A stretch of 64,000 nt of DNA from Hydrogenophilales bacterium 16-64-40 (GTDB lineage Bacteria; Pseudomonadota; Gammaproteobacteria; Burkholderiales; Thiobacillaceae): contig NCGX01000020.1 of NCBI GenBank assembly GCA_002256995.1, positions 26,099 to 90,098 on the forward strand. The letters run 5' to 3'. Shown here piece after piece: positions 44,239-57,356 of the stretch. The position numbers and the translations under genes were made by a program. How positions within the stretch are numbered: the first letter of the stretch is position 1; every line of letters starts with the position of its first letter. The notes under the pieces were generated by a model. That model had not been told where the DNA came from, made no database searches, and was given only the letters and a program-made list of their open reading frames with translations.

Positions 44239-44946
44239 ATGGAAGAACTCACGCTGACCGGTAAGATCGCCATCTTCGCCTTGCCGGTGATCTTTGCCAT
44301 CACCCTGCACGAAGCCGCGCACGGTTATGTCGCGCGCTACTTCGGCGACATGACCGCAGCGGCAGCGGGCCGCATCACGCTCAATCCGCTCAAGCACATC
44401 GACCCGGTCGGCACCATCCTGGTGCCGCTGGTGATTCTGTTGACCAGCAAGCTGCTGGGTGGCGGCGCGATCCTGTTCGGCTGGGCCAAACCAGTGCCGG
44501 TCAACTTCGGCCAGTTGCGCCGCCCCAAGCAGGACATGCTGTGGGTCGCCGCCGCCGGTCCCGGGATCAACCTCGTCATGGCCGTGTTCTGGGCGCTGAT
44601 GATCCAGCTCGGCCATGCGCTCGGCAGCGACTTCGTCAGCGCGCCGCTGATGCTGATGGGGGCCGCGGGCGTCTTCATCAACGTCATCCTGATGGCATTG
44701 AACCTCATTCCGCTGCCGCCGCTCGACGGCGGCCGCATTGCAGTGAGCCTGCTGCCGGTCAGGCAGGCGATGCAGTACGCGCGGCTGGAGCCGTACGGCC
44801 TGTTCATCCTGCTCGGCTTGCTGTTCACCGGCGTCCTCGGCATCATCCTGTGGCCGCTCATCAGCCTGTTCATCGGCCTCATCGCGCTGGTTAGCGGTCT
44901 CGACCCCGCGCAGCTGGTCGGCCTGATCCGCATCGTGCTGTCCTGA
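44239..44946 (+). CDS. Site-2 protease-type (M50) membrane metalloprotease
   Basis: A membrane protease of 235 residues with about five membrane segments. The zinc motif HEAAH is in ITLHEAAHGYVARYFGD near residue 22, and the third ligand Asp is in LNLIPLPPLDGGRIA. No PDZ domain is present, so it is the short class rather than RseP. Substrates are unknown. It lies 5 bp after yciO and 36 bp before trpS. Confidence 0.92.
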   Translation: MEELTLTGKIAIFALPVIFAITLHEAAHGYVARYFGDMTAAAAGRITLNPLKHIDPVGTILVPLVILLTSKLLGGGAILFGWAKPVPVNFGQLRRPKQDMLWVAAAGPGINLVMAVFWALMIQLGHALGSDFVSAPLMLMGAAGVFINVILMALNLIPLPPLDGGRIAVSLLPVRQAMQYARLEPYGLFILLGLLFTGVLGIILWPLISLFIGLIALVSGLDPAQLVGLIRIVLS

Positions 44947-44982
44947 CGCCCCCTCCACTTACCCCTCTCGCCCAACCGAAAA

Positions 44983-46185
44983 ATGTATTCCGACCGCGTT
45001 CTCTCCGGCATGCGCCCCACCGGGCGCCTGCACCTTGGCCACTACCATGGCGTGCTCAAAAACTGGCTGCGCCTGCAGCACGAATACCAGTGCCTGTTCT
45101 TCGTCGCCGACTGGCACGCGCTGACCACGCATTACGACACGCCGCAGGCGATCGACGAGAACGTGCGCGACATGACGATCGACTGGCTCGCCGCCGGCGT
45201 CGACCCGGCGCAGGCCACGCTGTTCGTGCAGTCGCGCGTGATCGAGCATGCCGAACTGCATCTCTTGTTGTCGATGATGACGCCGCTCGGCTGGCTGGAG
45301 CGCGTGCCCACCTACAAGGACCAGCAGGAAAAACTGAGCGAGAAGGACCTTTCGACCTACGGCTTCCTCGGCTACCCGCTGCTGCAAAGCGCGGACATTC
45401 TGATCTACCGCGCCAACCGGGTGCCGGTTGGCGAGGACCAGGTGCCGCACATCGAATTCACCCGCGAAATCTGCCGCCGCTTCAACCACCTCTACGGCCG
45501 CGAGCCGGGGTTCGAGGAGAAGGCGCGCGCCGCCGTCAAGAAGCTCGGCTCGAAAAAGGCCCGCCTCTACGAGGAGTGCCGCACCGCTTATCAGGAAAAG
45601 GGCGACGACGAGGCGCTGGAATCGGCCAAGGCGTTGTTGAACGACGCGCAGAACCTGTCGATGAACGACCGCGAACGGCTGTTCGGTTACCTCGAGGGAT
45701 CGGGCAAGATGATCCTCGTCGAGCCCGAAGCGCTCTTGACCGAAGCGTCGAAAATGCCTGGGCTGGACGGGCAGAAGATGTCGAAGTCGTACAACAACAC
45801 CATTGCCCTGCGCGAAGACCCGGAAGTCATCACCAAGAAAATCCGCACCATGCCGACCGACCCCGCGCGCGTGCGCCGCACCGACCCCGGCAATCCGGCC
45901 AAGTGTCCGGTATGGCAGTTCCACCTGGTGTATTCCGACGACGCGACCCGCCAGTGGGTCACCGCCGGCTGCACCAGCGCCGGCATCGGCTGCCTCGACT
46001 GCAAGCAGCCGGTGATCGACGCTGTGCTGGCGGAACTCGCGCCGATTCGTGAACGCGCAGCGTATTACGAGGAGAACCCGGATCAGGTGCGCAACATCCT
46101 TGCCGACGGCTGCGAGAAGGCGCAGGAACTGGCGCGGGATACGATGCGCGATGTGCGGGAGGCGATGGGGCTGACGTTTGGGTGA
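44983..46185 (+). CDS. trpS: Tryptophanyl-tRNA synthetase
   Basis: A class I synthetase. The HIGH motif appears as HLGHYHG near residue 18 and the KMSKS motif is exact (GQKMSKSYNNT) near 266. Length is 400, the long betaproteobacterial form, with a C-terminal extension past residue 330 containing four cysteines around GCTSAGIGCLDC. It ends the PHP-yciO-M50 run and is convergent with bcp. Confidence 0.97.
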   Translation: MYSDRVLSGMRPTGRLHLGHYHGVLKNWLRLQHEYQCLFFVADWHALTTHYDTPQAIDENVRDMTIDWLAAGVDPAQATLFVQSRVIEHAELHLLLSMMTPLGWLERVPTYKDQQEKLSEKDLSTYGFLGYPLLQSADILIYRANRVPVGEDQVPHIEFTREICRRFNHLYGREPGFEEKARAAVKKLGSKKARLYEECRTAYQEKGDDEALESAKALLNDAQNLSMNDRERLFGYLEGSGKMILVEPEALLTEASKMPGLDGQKMSKSYNNTIALREDPEVITKKIRTMPTDPARVRRTDPGNPAKCPVWQFHLVYSDDATRQWVTAGCTSAGIGCLDCKQPVIDAVLAELAPIRERAAYYEENPDQVRNILADGCEKAQELARDTMRDVREAMGLTFG

Positions 46186-46224
46186 GTGGGATTTAAATCG
46201 ACAGGACATACCTTCGCGGGGCGG

Positions 46225-46263
46225 CTGACCGTTGGCCGGGCTACCCCCGGCCAACGGTCAGCA
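46225..46263. repeat. Perfect 17-bp inverted repeat between trpS and bcp
   Basis: GCTGACCGTTGGCCGGG (46225-46241) is complemented exactly at 46247-46263 with loop CTACC. There is no T run on either side. It may protect mRNA ends or act as a weak bidirectional terminator. The remaining 175 bp hold no gene. Confidence 0.8.
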
Positions 46264-46360
46264 GCCTTGTGAAGGTTTAACTGTTAAACGTGCTGTGCGC
46301 CTAACCCGCAGCACTGGGCAGCTTCGCTGCGCTCGCAACGACGGATCGGGCGTTGCGCGC

Positions 46361-46816
46361 TCACAGCGTCTGCACAAACCCCAACACCCCCGCCGCATGT
46401 CCCGGCGCCTTCAGCCCGCGCCAGCTCTTCACCAGCTTGCCATTCACATCGAATACAAAAGTGCTGCGCTCAACGCCGCGCACCTGCTTGCCGTACATGT
46501 TTTTCAGCTTCATCACGCCGAACAGTTCGCAGACCTTTTCATCGGTGTCGGTAAGTAGTTCAAACGGAAATCCGAATTCGGCTTTGAAGCCTTCGTGCGA
46601 CTTCAGGCTGTCGCGCGAGACGCCGACGACTACCGTATTCGCCTTGGCGAAGTCGCCATACAGATCACGGAATTCCTGGCCTTCGAGCGTGCAGCCCGAG
46701 GTGTTGTCCTTGGGATAGAAATAGACGACGACGTTCTGGCCGCGATGGTCGGACAGTTTGAAGGTGGCATTGCCGGTGGACGGCAGTTCGAAGTCGGTGA
46801 TTTCGGGTTCGCTCAT
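46361..46816 (-). CDS. bcp: Thioredoxin-dependent peroxiredoxin Bcp/PrxQ
   Basis: It reduces hydrogen peroxide and lipid peroxides. The peroxidatic Cys is in YPKDNTSGCTLEGQEFRD near residue 42. The nearby second Cys of E. coli Bcp (+5) is missing; a Cys in DEKVCELFGV near 95 could be the resolving residue, as in the alpha3 subgroup. Length is 151. It is last in trxB-smr-bcp on the minus strand; thioredoxin reductase in the same run fits its electron supply. Confidence 0.94.
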   Translation of the reverse strand: MSEPEITDFELPSTGNATFKLSDHRGQNVVVYFYPKDNTSGCTLEGQEFRDLYGDFAKANTVVVGVSRDSLKSHEGFKAEFGFPFELLTDTDEKVCELFGVMKLKNMYGKQVRGVERSTFVFDVNGKLVKSWRGLKAPGHAAGVLGFVQTL

Positions 46817-46829
46817 AGTGAGTCTCTCG

Positions 46830-47492
46830 TTAACGTGACGAAGATTTCAATAACACGATGACGGCGCCGGCGCCGCCGTCGACGGTGCGCGCCTGGCAGA
46901 AGGCGAGCACGTCTTCGCGCTGGGTGAGCCAGTGGCGCACCTTGTTCTTCAGCACCGGCAGGCGGTTCTTCGAGCCGTGGCCCTTGCCGTGGATGATGCG
47001 CACGCAGCGCCGGTCGTCCTTCATGCAGCGGTTGAGAAAGGCGGCGAGCGCAACCCGCGCTTCGTCGCCGGTGTGGCCGTGCAGGTCGAGTTCGCCCTGG
47101 ATAACCCAGCCGCCGCGCCGCAGTTTCCTGAGCGCAGCGGTCGGCACGCCTGGACGCGTGAAAACCAGTTCCTCGCCGGTGGAAATGGCGGCTTCCCAGT
47201 CCCACGGGTCGGCCAGCGAATCGACCAGGACTTGCTGCTCGTCGTGCAGGCGCTGGCGGGCGATGGGCTTGGGGCGCGGGCGTGCGACGTCCGCGCGGTT
47301 GGCGGGGGGCAGGGGAGTGACGTCGGCGACGGCGCGGCGAAACAGCATGGCGCCGTCCTCCGGCGCCTTGGGCTTATGCGGCGCCTGACGAAGCGAGACC
47401 GGCGCCGTGGCCTGCTCGCGCAGCGCGCGGCGCATGCGGGCCAGCGCCTCGAACGAGGCGGGGGTGAGCGCACTGCCGCGGGCGCGCTTCAT
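46830..47492 (-). CDS. Smr-domain protein (SmrA/YdaL-like)
   Basis: A 220-residue protein with an Arg/Pro-rich N-terminal part and a C-terminal Smr domain: GELDLHGHTGDEARVAL, RCVRIIHGKGHGSKNR and CQARTVDGGAGAVIVLL. Stand-alone Smr proteins act as nucleases; recent work links them to cleavage of mRNA on collided ribosomes (SmrB), and the LDLHGHT and HGKGHG motifs are kept. Which paralogue this is remains open. It lies 29 bp after trxB and 13 bp before bcp. Confidence 0.88.
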   Translation of the reverse strand: MKRARGSALTPASFEALARMRRALREQATAPVSLRQAPHKPKAPEDGAMLFRRAVADVTPLPPANRADVARPRPKPIARQRLHDEQQVLVDSLADPWDWEAAISTGEELVFTRPGVPTAALRKLRRGGWVIQGELDLHGHTGDEARVALAAFLNRCMKDDRRCVRIIHGKGHGSKNRLPVLKNKVRHWLTQREDVLAFCQARTVDGGAGAVIVLLKSSSR

Positions 47493-47521
47493 GCCGGATC
47501 ACTCGCTGGCCCGGATTGCGC

Positions 47522-50858
<3,337 letters not shown>

Positions 50859-50862
<4 letters not shown>

Positions 50863-51557
50863 ATTTCTACGCACTGATTCCCGCCGCAGGAGGCGGCTCG
50901 CGCATGGGCGGGAGCATTGAAAAGCAGTACATGCCGCTCAATGCAGTGCCCATGATTGCGCACGCGATGATGGTGCTGGCGCGCGAGCCACGCATCACCA
51001 AGTTGTTTGTCGTGCTGTCGCCCACCGACAAACGCTGGAACAACTACGCGTGGCAGGGCTGGGAAGAGCGCATCGAAGTGCTGCGCTGCGGCGGCGCCAC
51101 CCGCGCCGAAACCGTCCTCAACGGCCTCGACGCTATGTCCAGGATCTGCGCCGCTGACGACTGGGTGCTGGTGCACGATGCCGCTCGCCCCTGTTTGCCG
51201 GACGAAATGCTGGTCAAGTTGCTCGATGAAGTGGCGGATGATCCGGTCGGTGGCCTGCTTGCGGTGCCGGTGGCCGACACCCTGAAGCGCGCTGCCGAGA
51301 CTGAATCAGGCGCACGCGCCGAAGCAACCGTGCCACGCGCTGGACTGTGGCAGGCGCAGACCCCGCAGATGTTCCGCCATGGCACGCTGAGCGAGGCGCT
51401 GCGCGCCGCCGGCAGCGATATGACCGACGAAGCCTCGGCCATCGAGCAGCTCGGGCTGCAGCCAAAGCTGGTCGAGTCCGACAGCCGCAACCTCAAAGTC
51501 ACCTATCCGCAGGACCTGGAGCTGGCGGGCCTGATTCTGGGGAAGCTGAATGAATGA
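50859..51557 (+). CDS. ispD: 2-C-methyl-D-erythritol 4-phosphate cytidylyltransferase
   Basis: The third step of the MEP isoprenoid pathway. It has the nucleotide-binding start [36 protein letters not shown] and [14 protein letters not shown]. Length is 232. It is coupled to ftsK (ATGA) and overlaps ispF by 8 bp; ispD-ispF pairing is common. Confidence 0.96.
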
Positions 51558-52032
51558 TCTTAGGGTTGGCCACGGCTTCGACGTGCATGCCTTTGCCGAG
51601 CACCGCAAGCTCATCCTCGGCGGCGTCGACATTCCCCACGATCTGGGGCTGGCCGGGCATTCCGACGCCGACGTGCTGCTGCACGCGATCTGCGATGCGC
51701 TGCTGGGCGCGGCGGGGCTGGGTGACATCGGCCGCCACTTTCCCGACACCGATGCGGCATTTGCCGGCATCGATAGCCGCATCCTGCTGCGCCGGGTCGC
51801 CGAGCAGTTGAAGTCGCGTGGCTGGCGCGTCGGCAATGTCGACGCCACCATCATCGCGCAGGCGCCGAAAATGGCGCCGCATATCGCGCGCATGACGGCG
51901 CATATCGCAGACGACCTCGGCGTTGCCATCGAGCACGTCAACGTCAAGGCCACCACTACCGAAAAACTCGGCTTCACCGGACGCGGCGAGGGCATCGCGG
52001 CGGAAGCGGTGTGCCTGATCGCGCGTGACTGA
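51550..52032 (+). CDS. ispF: 2-C-methyl-D-erythritol 2,4-cyclodiphosphate synthase
   Basis: The fifth MEP pathway enzyme, a trimer with zinc. Metal ligands are in GHGFDVHAF and [15 protein letters not shown]; the C-terminal [17 protein letters not shown] is diagnostic. Length is 160. The intervening enzyme IspE lies elsewhere. It overlaps thpR by 8 bp. Confidence 0.97.
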   Translation: MNDLRVGHGFDVHAFAEHRKLILGGVDIPHDLGLAGHSDADVLLHAICDALLGAAGLGDIGRHFPDTDAAFAGIDSRILLRRVAEQLKSRGWRVGNVDATIIAQAPKMAPHIARMTAHIADDLGVAIEHVNVKATTTEKLGFTGRGEGIAAEAVCLIARD

Positions 52033-52597
52033 GCCAAGCCTGACAGAAGCGGGCCTGACCGAATCCGGCCCGGCCGGGTCCGACACGCTGCGGCTGTTTT
52101 TCGCCCTGTGGCCGGATGACGCCACCCGCGACGCCCTCGACCGCGCCGGCAAATGGCTGCATCAGCACTGGGGCGGTCGGCGCATGCGCGCGGAGACCCT
52201 GCACATCACCCTGGCCTTTCTCGGCAGCACGCCGGCCGAACAACTCGATGCCCTGACTGCCTGTGTTGACGCCGTCCAGAGCGATGCGTTCGAACTAGTC
52301 CTCGATCAGGGCGGCTACTGGCGGCACAACCGCATCGGCTGGCTGGGCGCGAGCCAGACGCCGCCGCAGCACCTCGAATTGGTGGGCGCGCTGAACGCCG
52401 CCTTGCAGGGCGCCAGGTTTGCCGTCGACGCCCGCCCGCATGTGCCGCACGTCACCCTGCTGCGCAATTCCGCCGGCGGCGAGGTGCCGGAATGCACGCC
52501 GGTTCACTGGCTGATCAGGGATTTCGTGCTGGTGGCCTCGCGCCGCGAGGCCGACGGGATGCATTACGACGTGATCCGGCGCTGGCCGCTGGCATGA
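52025..52597 (+). CDS. thpR: RNA 2',3'-cyclic phosphodiesterase (2'-5' RNA ligase family)
   Basis: A 2H phosphoesterase of 190 residues. Both catalytic H-X-T motifs are present: LHITLAFLG near residue 60 and PHVTLLRN near 141. The start is GTG inside the ispF end. It gives a Ser/Thr/Gly-rich N-terminal stretch of about 20 residues before the fold begins at [11 protein letters not shown], so a later start cannot be excluded. The natural substrate of bacterial ThpR is unsettled. Confidence 0.9.
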   Translation: MTEPSLTEAGLTESGPAGSDTLRLFFALWPDDATRDALDRAGKWLHQHWGGRRMRAETLHITLAFLGSTPAEQLDALTACVDAVQSDAFELVLDQGGYWRHNRIGWLGASQTPPQHLELVGALNAALQGARFAVDARPHVPHVTLLRNSAGGEVPECTPVHWLIRDFVLVASRREADGMHYDVIRRWPLA

Positions 52598-52624
52598 GGT
52601 AATACAAAAAAACCCTGCGTCGAC

Positions 52625-52654
52625 TCGACACCGGCGTGGCGTTTCGGTTATGAT
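52625..52654 (+). promoter_or_regulatory. Promoter of tRNA-Val
   Basis: TCGACA (52625-52630), an 18-bp spacer and TATGAT (52649-52654), placing the start about 6 bases before the tRNA. Confidence 0.65.
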
Positions 52655-52666
52655 CCGCCCCGCATT

Positions 52667-52743
52667 AGGCGCGTAGCTCAGCTGGTTAGAGCACCACCTT
52701 GACATGGTGGGGGTCGATGGTTCGAGTCCATTCGCGCCTACCA
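52667..52743 (+). tRNA. tRNA-Val (GAC)
   Basis: A 77-nt cloverleaf: acceptor AGGCGCG with CGCGCCT, anticodon loop TTGACAT giving GAC, T-arm GGTTCGAGTCC, discriminator A, and CCA encoded at 52741-52743. A small hairpin GGGTC/GACCC followed by GTTTT lies about 10 bases downstream and may end the transcript. Confidence 0.96.
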
Positions 52744-52887
52744 ATATTTGAAGGGTCGGGATGACCCGTTTTAGTGGGGCTCGCCCCGTGGAGCTTGTGA
52801 AATGTCAACGCGAACTAGTCGGCTTGTCACTCGATAAACCCGGCGCATCGCTGTTCGCAGAGGCTCTGCAATCTTCCTGTAGTACCC

Positions 52888-52916
52888 AAAAGCGCGGTCG
52901 GTCCGCGCTTTTTTTT
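52888..52916 (+). terminator. Intrinsic terminator directly before thrS (possible attenuator)
   Basis: AAAAGCGCGG (52888-52897) pairs with CCGCGCTTTT (52903-52912) around loop TCGGT, followed by a T run to 52916. Only 18 bases separate it from the thrS ATG, too little for a promoter. It must therefore lie inside the thrS leader or end a tRNA transcript that also reads into thrS. Confidence 0.85.
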
Positions 52917-52934
52917 GTTTCTGGAGTTTGAATC

Positions 52935-54842
52935 ATGGTCAACGTCACGCTTCCCGATGGTTCCGTCCGTCCGTTCGAGGGACCGGTCACGGTCGCGCAG
53001 GTCGCATCCAGCATCGGCGCGGGGCTGGCCAAGGCGGCGCTCGCCGGGCGGGTCGACGGCGAACTGGTCGACACCAGCCATGTGATCAACGCCGATGCGC
53101 AACTGTCCATCGTCACCGACCGCGATGCCGACGGCCTCGACATGATTCGCCATTCCACCGCGCACCTGCTGGCCGCTGCGGTGAAATCGCTGTTCCCCGA
53201 CGCGCAGGTCACCATCGGCCCGGTGATCGAGGACGGCTTCTTTTACGATTTCGCCTACAAGCGCCCGTTCACGCCGGAAGATCTGGTCGCCATCGAGAAG
53301 AAGATGGCCGAGCTGGCGAAGCAGGACATTCCGGTCGAGCGCAGCGTGATGCCGCGCGACGAGGCGGTGAGCTTCTTCAGGAACATGGGCGAGGCCTACA
53401 AGGCCGAGATCATCGCGTCGATCCCGAGCAACGAGGACATCTCGCTGTACCGTGAGGGTGATTTCATCGATCTGTGCCGCGGCCCGCACGTGCCGTCGAC
53501 CGGCAAGCTCAAGCACTTCAAGTTGATGAAGCTGGCCGGCGCCTACTGGCGCGGCGACTCGAAGAACGAGATGCTGCAGCGCGTCTACGGCACGGCGTGG
53601 GCGAAAAAGGAAGACCTCGAAGCCTACCTGCACCGGCTGGAAGAGGCCGAGAAGCGCGACCACCGCAAGCTCGCCAAGCAGCTCGACCTCTTGCACATGC
53701 AGGACGAAGCGCCTGGCATGGTGTTCTGGCACCCCAAGGGCTGGATCGTGTGGCAGCAGATCGAGCAGTACATGCGGCAGAAATTTGTCGAATACGGCTA
53801 CCAGGAAGTGCGCACCCCGGCGGTGATGGACCGCAGCATGTGGGAAAAATCCGGCCACTGGGAAAACTACCGCGACAACATGTTCACCACGTCGTCGGAA
53901 AATCGCGACTACGCGGTGAAGCCGATGAACTGCCCGGGCCATGTGCAGATATTCAACAGCGGCCTGCATTCCTATCGTGACCTGCCGCTCAGGCTGGCCG
54001 AGTTCGGTTCGTGTCACCGCAACGAGCCGTCGGGCGCGCTGCACGGCATCATGCGGGTGCGCGGCTTTACCCAGGACGATGCCCATATCTTCTGCACCGA
54101 AGACCAGATCGAGCAGGAAGTCGCCGACTTCATCGTCATGCTGCAGAAGACCTACGCCGACTTCGGCTTCGACGACGTGCTGGTCAAGCTGTCGACCCGG
54201 CCGGACAAGCGGGTCGGCTCGGACGAAAGTTGGGACAAGGCCGAAGCGGCGCTGGCCGCGGCGCTCGACAAGAGCAAGCTGGCCTACGACCTGCAGCCGG
54301 GCGAGGGCGCGTTCTATGGCCCCAAGATCGAGTTCACGCTGAAGGACACGCTACACCGGCTGTGGCAGTGCGGCACCATTCAACTCGATTTCAACCTGCC
54401 GCTGCGGCTCGATGCCGAATTCGTCGACGAGGACAACAGCCGCAAAACGCCGGTGATGCTGCACCGCGCCATCCTGGGTTCGATGGAGCGCTTCATCGGC
54501 ATCCTGATCGAGCACCATGCCGGCAACTTCCCGTTGTGGCTGGCGCCGGTGCAGGTGATGGTGATGAATATCAGTGAGCGCCAGGCCGAATACGCCCAAA
54601 AAGTCACCCAGGCGCTGCGCGAGGCGGGCATTCGTGCGGTGTCGGACTTGAGTAATAACAAGATTACTTATAAAATCCGCGAACATAGCTTGCAAAAGCT
54701 GCCTTATCAGGTGGTGGTCGGCGACAAGGAAATGGAGACCGGGTTGGTTTCCGTCCGTGCCCGCGGCAACCAGGACCTGGGGCAGCTCAGTTTGGATGAC
54801 TTGATGGCGCGCCTGAAAGCGGAAACGCTGGCGCGCCTGTAA
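52935..54842 (+). CDS. thrS: Threonyl-tRNA synthetase
   Basis: A class II synthetase of 635 residues. In order: N-terminal TGS domain ([11 protein letters not shown]), editing domain with [12 protein letters not shown] and the later [10 protein letters not shown], class II motif 2 ([31 protein letters not shown]), and motif 3 with the anticodon-binding C-terminus. A TGGAG ribosome site precedes the ATG. It opens the translation operon with infC, rpmI and rplT. In E. coli ThrRS represses its own mRNA; here an upstream terminator suggests an extra or different control. Confidence 0.98.
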   Translation: MVNVTLPDGSVRPFEGPVTVAQVASSIGAGLAKAALAGRVDGELVDTSHVINADAQLSIVTDRDADGLDMIRHSTAHLLAAAVKSLFPDAQVTIGPVIEDGFFYDFAYKRPFTPEDLVAIEKKMAELAKQDIPVERSVMPRDEAVSFFRNMGEAYKAEIIASIPSNEDISLYREGDFIDLCRGPHVPSTGKLKHFKLMKLAGAYWRGDSKNEMLQRVYGTAWAKKEDLEAYLHRLEEAEKRDHRKLAKQLDLLHMQDEAPGMVFWHPKGWIVWQQIEQYMRQKFVEYGYQEVRTPAVMDRSMWEKSGHWENYRDNMFTTSSENRDYAVKPMNCPGHVQIFNSGLHSYRDLPLRLAEFGSCHRNEPSGALHGIMRVRGFTQDDAHIFCTEDQIEQEVADFIVMLQKTYADFGFDDVLVKLSTRPDKRVGSDESWDKAEAALAAALDKSKLAYDLQPGEGAFYGPKIEFTLKDTLHRLWQCGTIQLDFNLPLRLDAEFVDEDNSRKTPVMLHRAILGSMERFIGILIEHHAGNFPLWLAPVQVMVMNISERQAEYAQKVTQALREAGIRAVSDLSNNKITYKIREHSLQKLPYQVVVGDKEMETGLVSVRARGNQDLGQLSLDDLMARLKAETLARL

Positions 54843-54854
54843 TAGCGGTCAAAC

Positions 54855-54897
54855 AAGGCGTAGGGGCCTCCTATACTTAGGGCTGGCCCCGCGCCTT
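54855..54897 (+). terminator. Hairpin between thrS and infC
   Basis: AAGGCG (54855-54860) and GGGGCC (54863-54868) pair with GGCCCC (54885-54890) and CGCCTT (54892-54897), with small bulges and a T-rich tail. It may reduce read-through or process the thrS-infC mRNA. A second small hairpin (GACGC/GCGTC) follows. Confidence 0.55.
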
Positions 54898-54963
54898 CTT
54901 TATTTATTGTTTGACCTTTTTGCCTCGACGCGCAGCGTCAGGTTTTTATTTGGAGAACAACTC

Positions 54964-55488
<525 letters not shown>

Positions 55489-55551
55489 GTTTCGAGACCG
55501 GCGTTTCTCGGCCCGAAAGGGTGAAAGCGCCACAATACGTGCAGTCGGGTA

Positions 55552-55580
55552 GGTGAAGCATTCCACGTCGTGGGATCACC
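55552..55580 (+). promoter_or_regulatory. Leader hairpin before rpmI, possible L20 control site
   Basis: GGTGA (55552-55556) pairs with TCACC (55576-55580), and TTCCACG (55561-55567) with CGTGGGA (55569-55575), leaving a one-sided AGCA bulge. It lies in the 120-bp infC-rpmI spacer where L20-binding leader structures control rpmI-rplT in other bacteria; that role here is inferred. Confidence 0.4.
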
Positions 55581-55608
55581 TGGCCGCATGAGATAAAAAG
55601 GAAACATC

Positions 55609-55806
55609 ATGCCTAAGATGAAGACCAAGAGCGGCGCCAAGAAGCGGTTCCGTGCACTGGGCGGCGGCGGATTCAAGCGCTCGCACGCGTTCATGCGTCA
55701 CATTCTCACCAAGAAGAGCACCAAGCGTAAGCGCCAGTTGCGCGGCATGGAAACAGTCAATGCCAGCGACCACAAGTCGGTTTCGCGCATGTTGCCCTAC
55801 GCATAA
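55609..55806 (+). CDS. rpmI: 50S ribosomal protein L35
   Basis: A 65-residue basic ribosomal protein starting [19 protein letters not shown] and ending [18 protein letters not shown] precedes the ATG. It is the standard partner of rplT, 12 bp away. Confidence 0.98.
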   Translation: MPKMKTKSGAKKRFRALGGGGFKRSHAFMRHILTKKSTKRKRQLRGMETVNASDHKSVSRMLPYA

Positions 55807-55818
55807 AGGAGAAAGACC

Positions 55819-56178
55819 ATGCCACGCGTCAAACGGGGTGTAACCGCCCGAGCCAGTCACAAAAAAATCATCAACGCCGCCAAGGGTTATCGCGGTCGTC
55901 GCAAGAACGTATTCCGCGTCGCCAATGAAGCGGTGATGAAAGCCGGTCAGTACCAGTACCGCGACCGTCGCCAGCGCAAGCGCCAGTTCCGCAGGCTGTG
56001 GATTGCCCGTATCAACGCCGCCGCGCGTCAGTACGGTCTGACCTACAGCGTGTTCATGAACGGCTTGAACCGCGCCGAGATCGGGATCGACCGCAAGGTG
56101 CTGTCCGACATCGCGATTTTCGACAAGGATGCCTTTGCCAAGATCGTCGATCAGGTCAAGGCCAAGCTGGCGGCATAA
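55819..56178 (+). CDS. rplT: 50S ribosomal protein L20
   Basis: A 119-residue large-subunit assembly protein. The N-terminal arm [29 protein letters not shown] and the globular part with [28 protein letters not shown] are typical. AAAGGAGA precedes the ATG. In E. coli L20 represses its own operon by binding the leader. A strong terminator follows 16 bp after the stop. Confidence 0.98.
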   Translation: MPRVKRGVTARASHKKIINAAKGYRGRRKNVFRVANEAVMKAGQYQYRDRRQRKRQFRRLWIARINAAARQYGLTYSVFMNGLNRAEIGIDRKVLSDIAIFDKDAFAKIVDQVKAKLAA

Positions 56179-56194
56179 GCCGTCAAACCGTCAC

Positions 56195-56220
56195 AAAAAA
56201 AGGCCGCAAGGCCTTTTTTT
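56195..56220 (+). terminator. Rho-independent terminator after rplT
   Basis: Seven A and GGCC (56195-56205), loop GCAA, GGCC and seven T (56210-56220). Symmetric A/T flanks let it work in both directions. It separates the ribosomal-protein part of the operon from pheST. Confidence 0.93.
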
Positions 56221-56243
56221 GTTTGTTGTTTCTTGAACGAGTC

Positions 56244-56298
56244 TATCCGCGAAGGGCGCGAGGAAACGCAAAGATGAACTTCGCGTCCTTCCCGGATA
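56244..56298. repeat. Long imperfect palindrome before pheS
   Basis: TATCCG, GAAGG and CGCGA (56244-56261) pair in order with TCGCG, CCTTC and CGGATA (56281-56298), with single mismatches between the blocks. The CGCGAAGG/CCTTCGCG wording resembles a dispersed intergenic repeat. No T run follows, and the pheS ATG lies 22 bases beyond. Confidence 0.7.
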
Positions 56299-56299
56299 A

Positions 56300-57340
<1,041 letters not shown>

Positions 57341-57356
57341 TTAGAGCGAACACATC

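Noticed and set aside
52761-52931. Leader-peptide gene before thrS
   Set aside because: Only two threonine codons in 56 and no run of them, so classic ribosome-stalling attenuation is not supported; kept only as part of the thrS leader finding.
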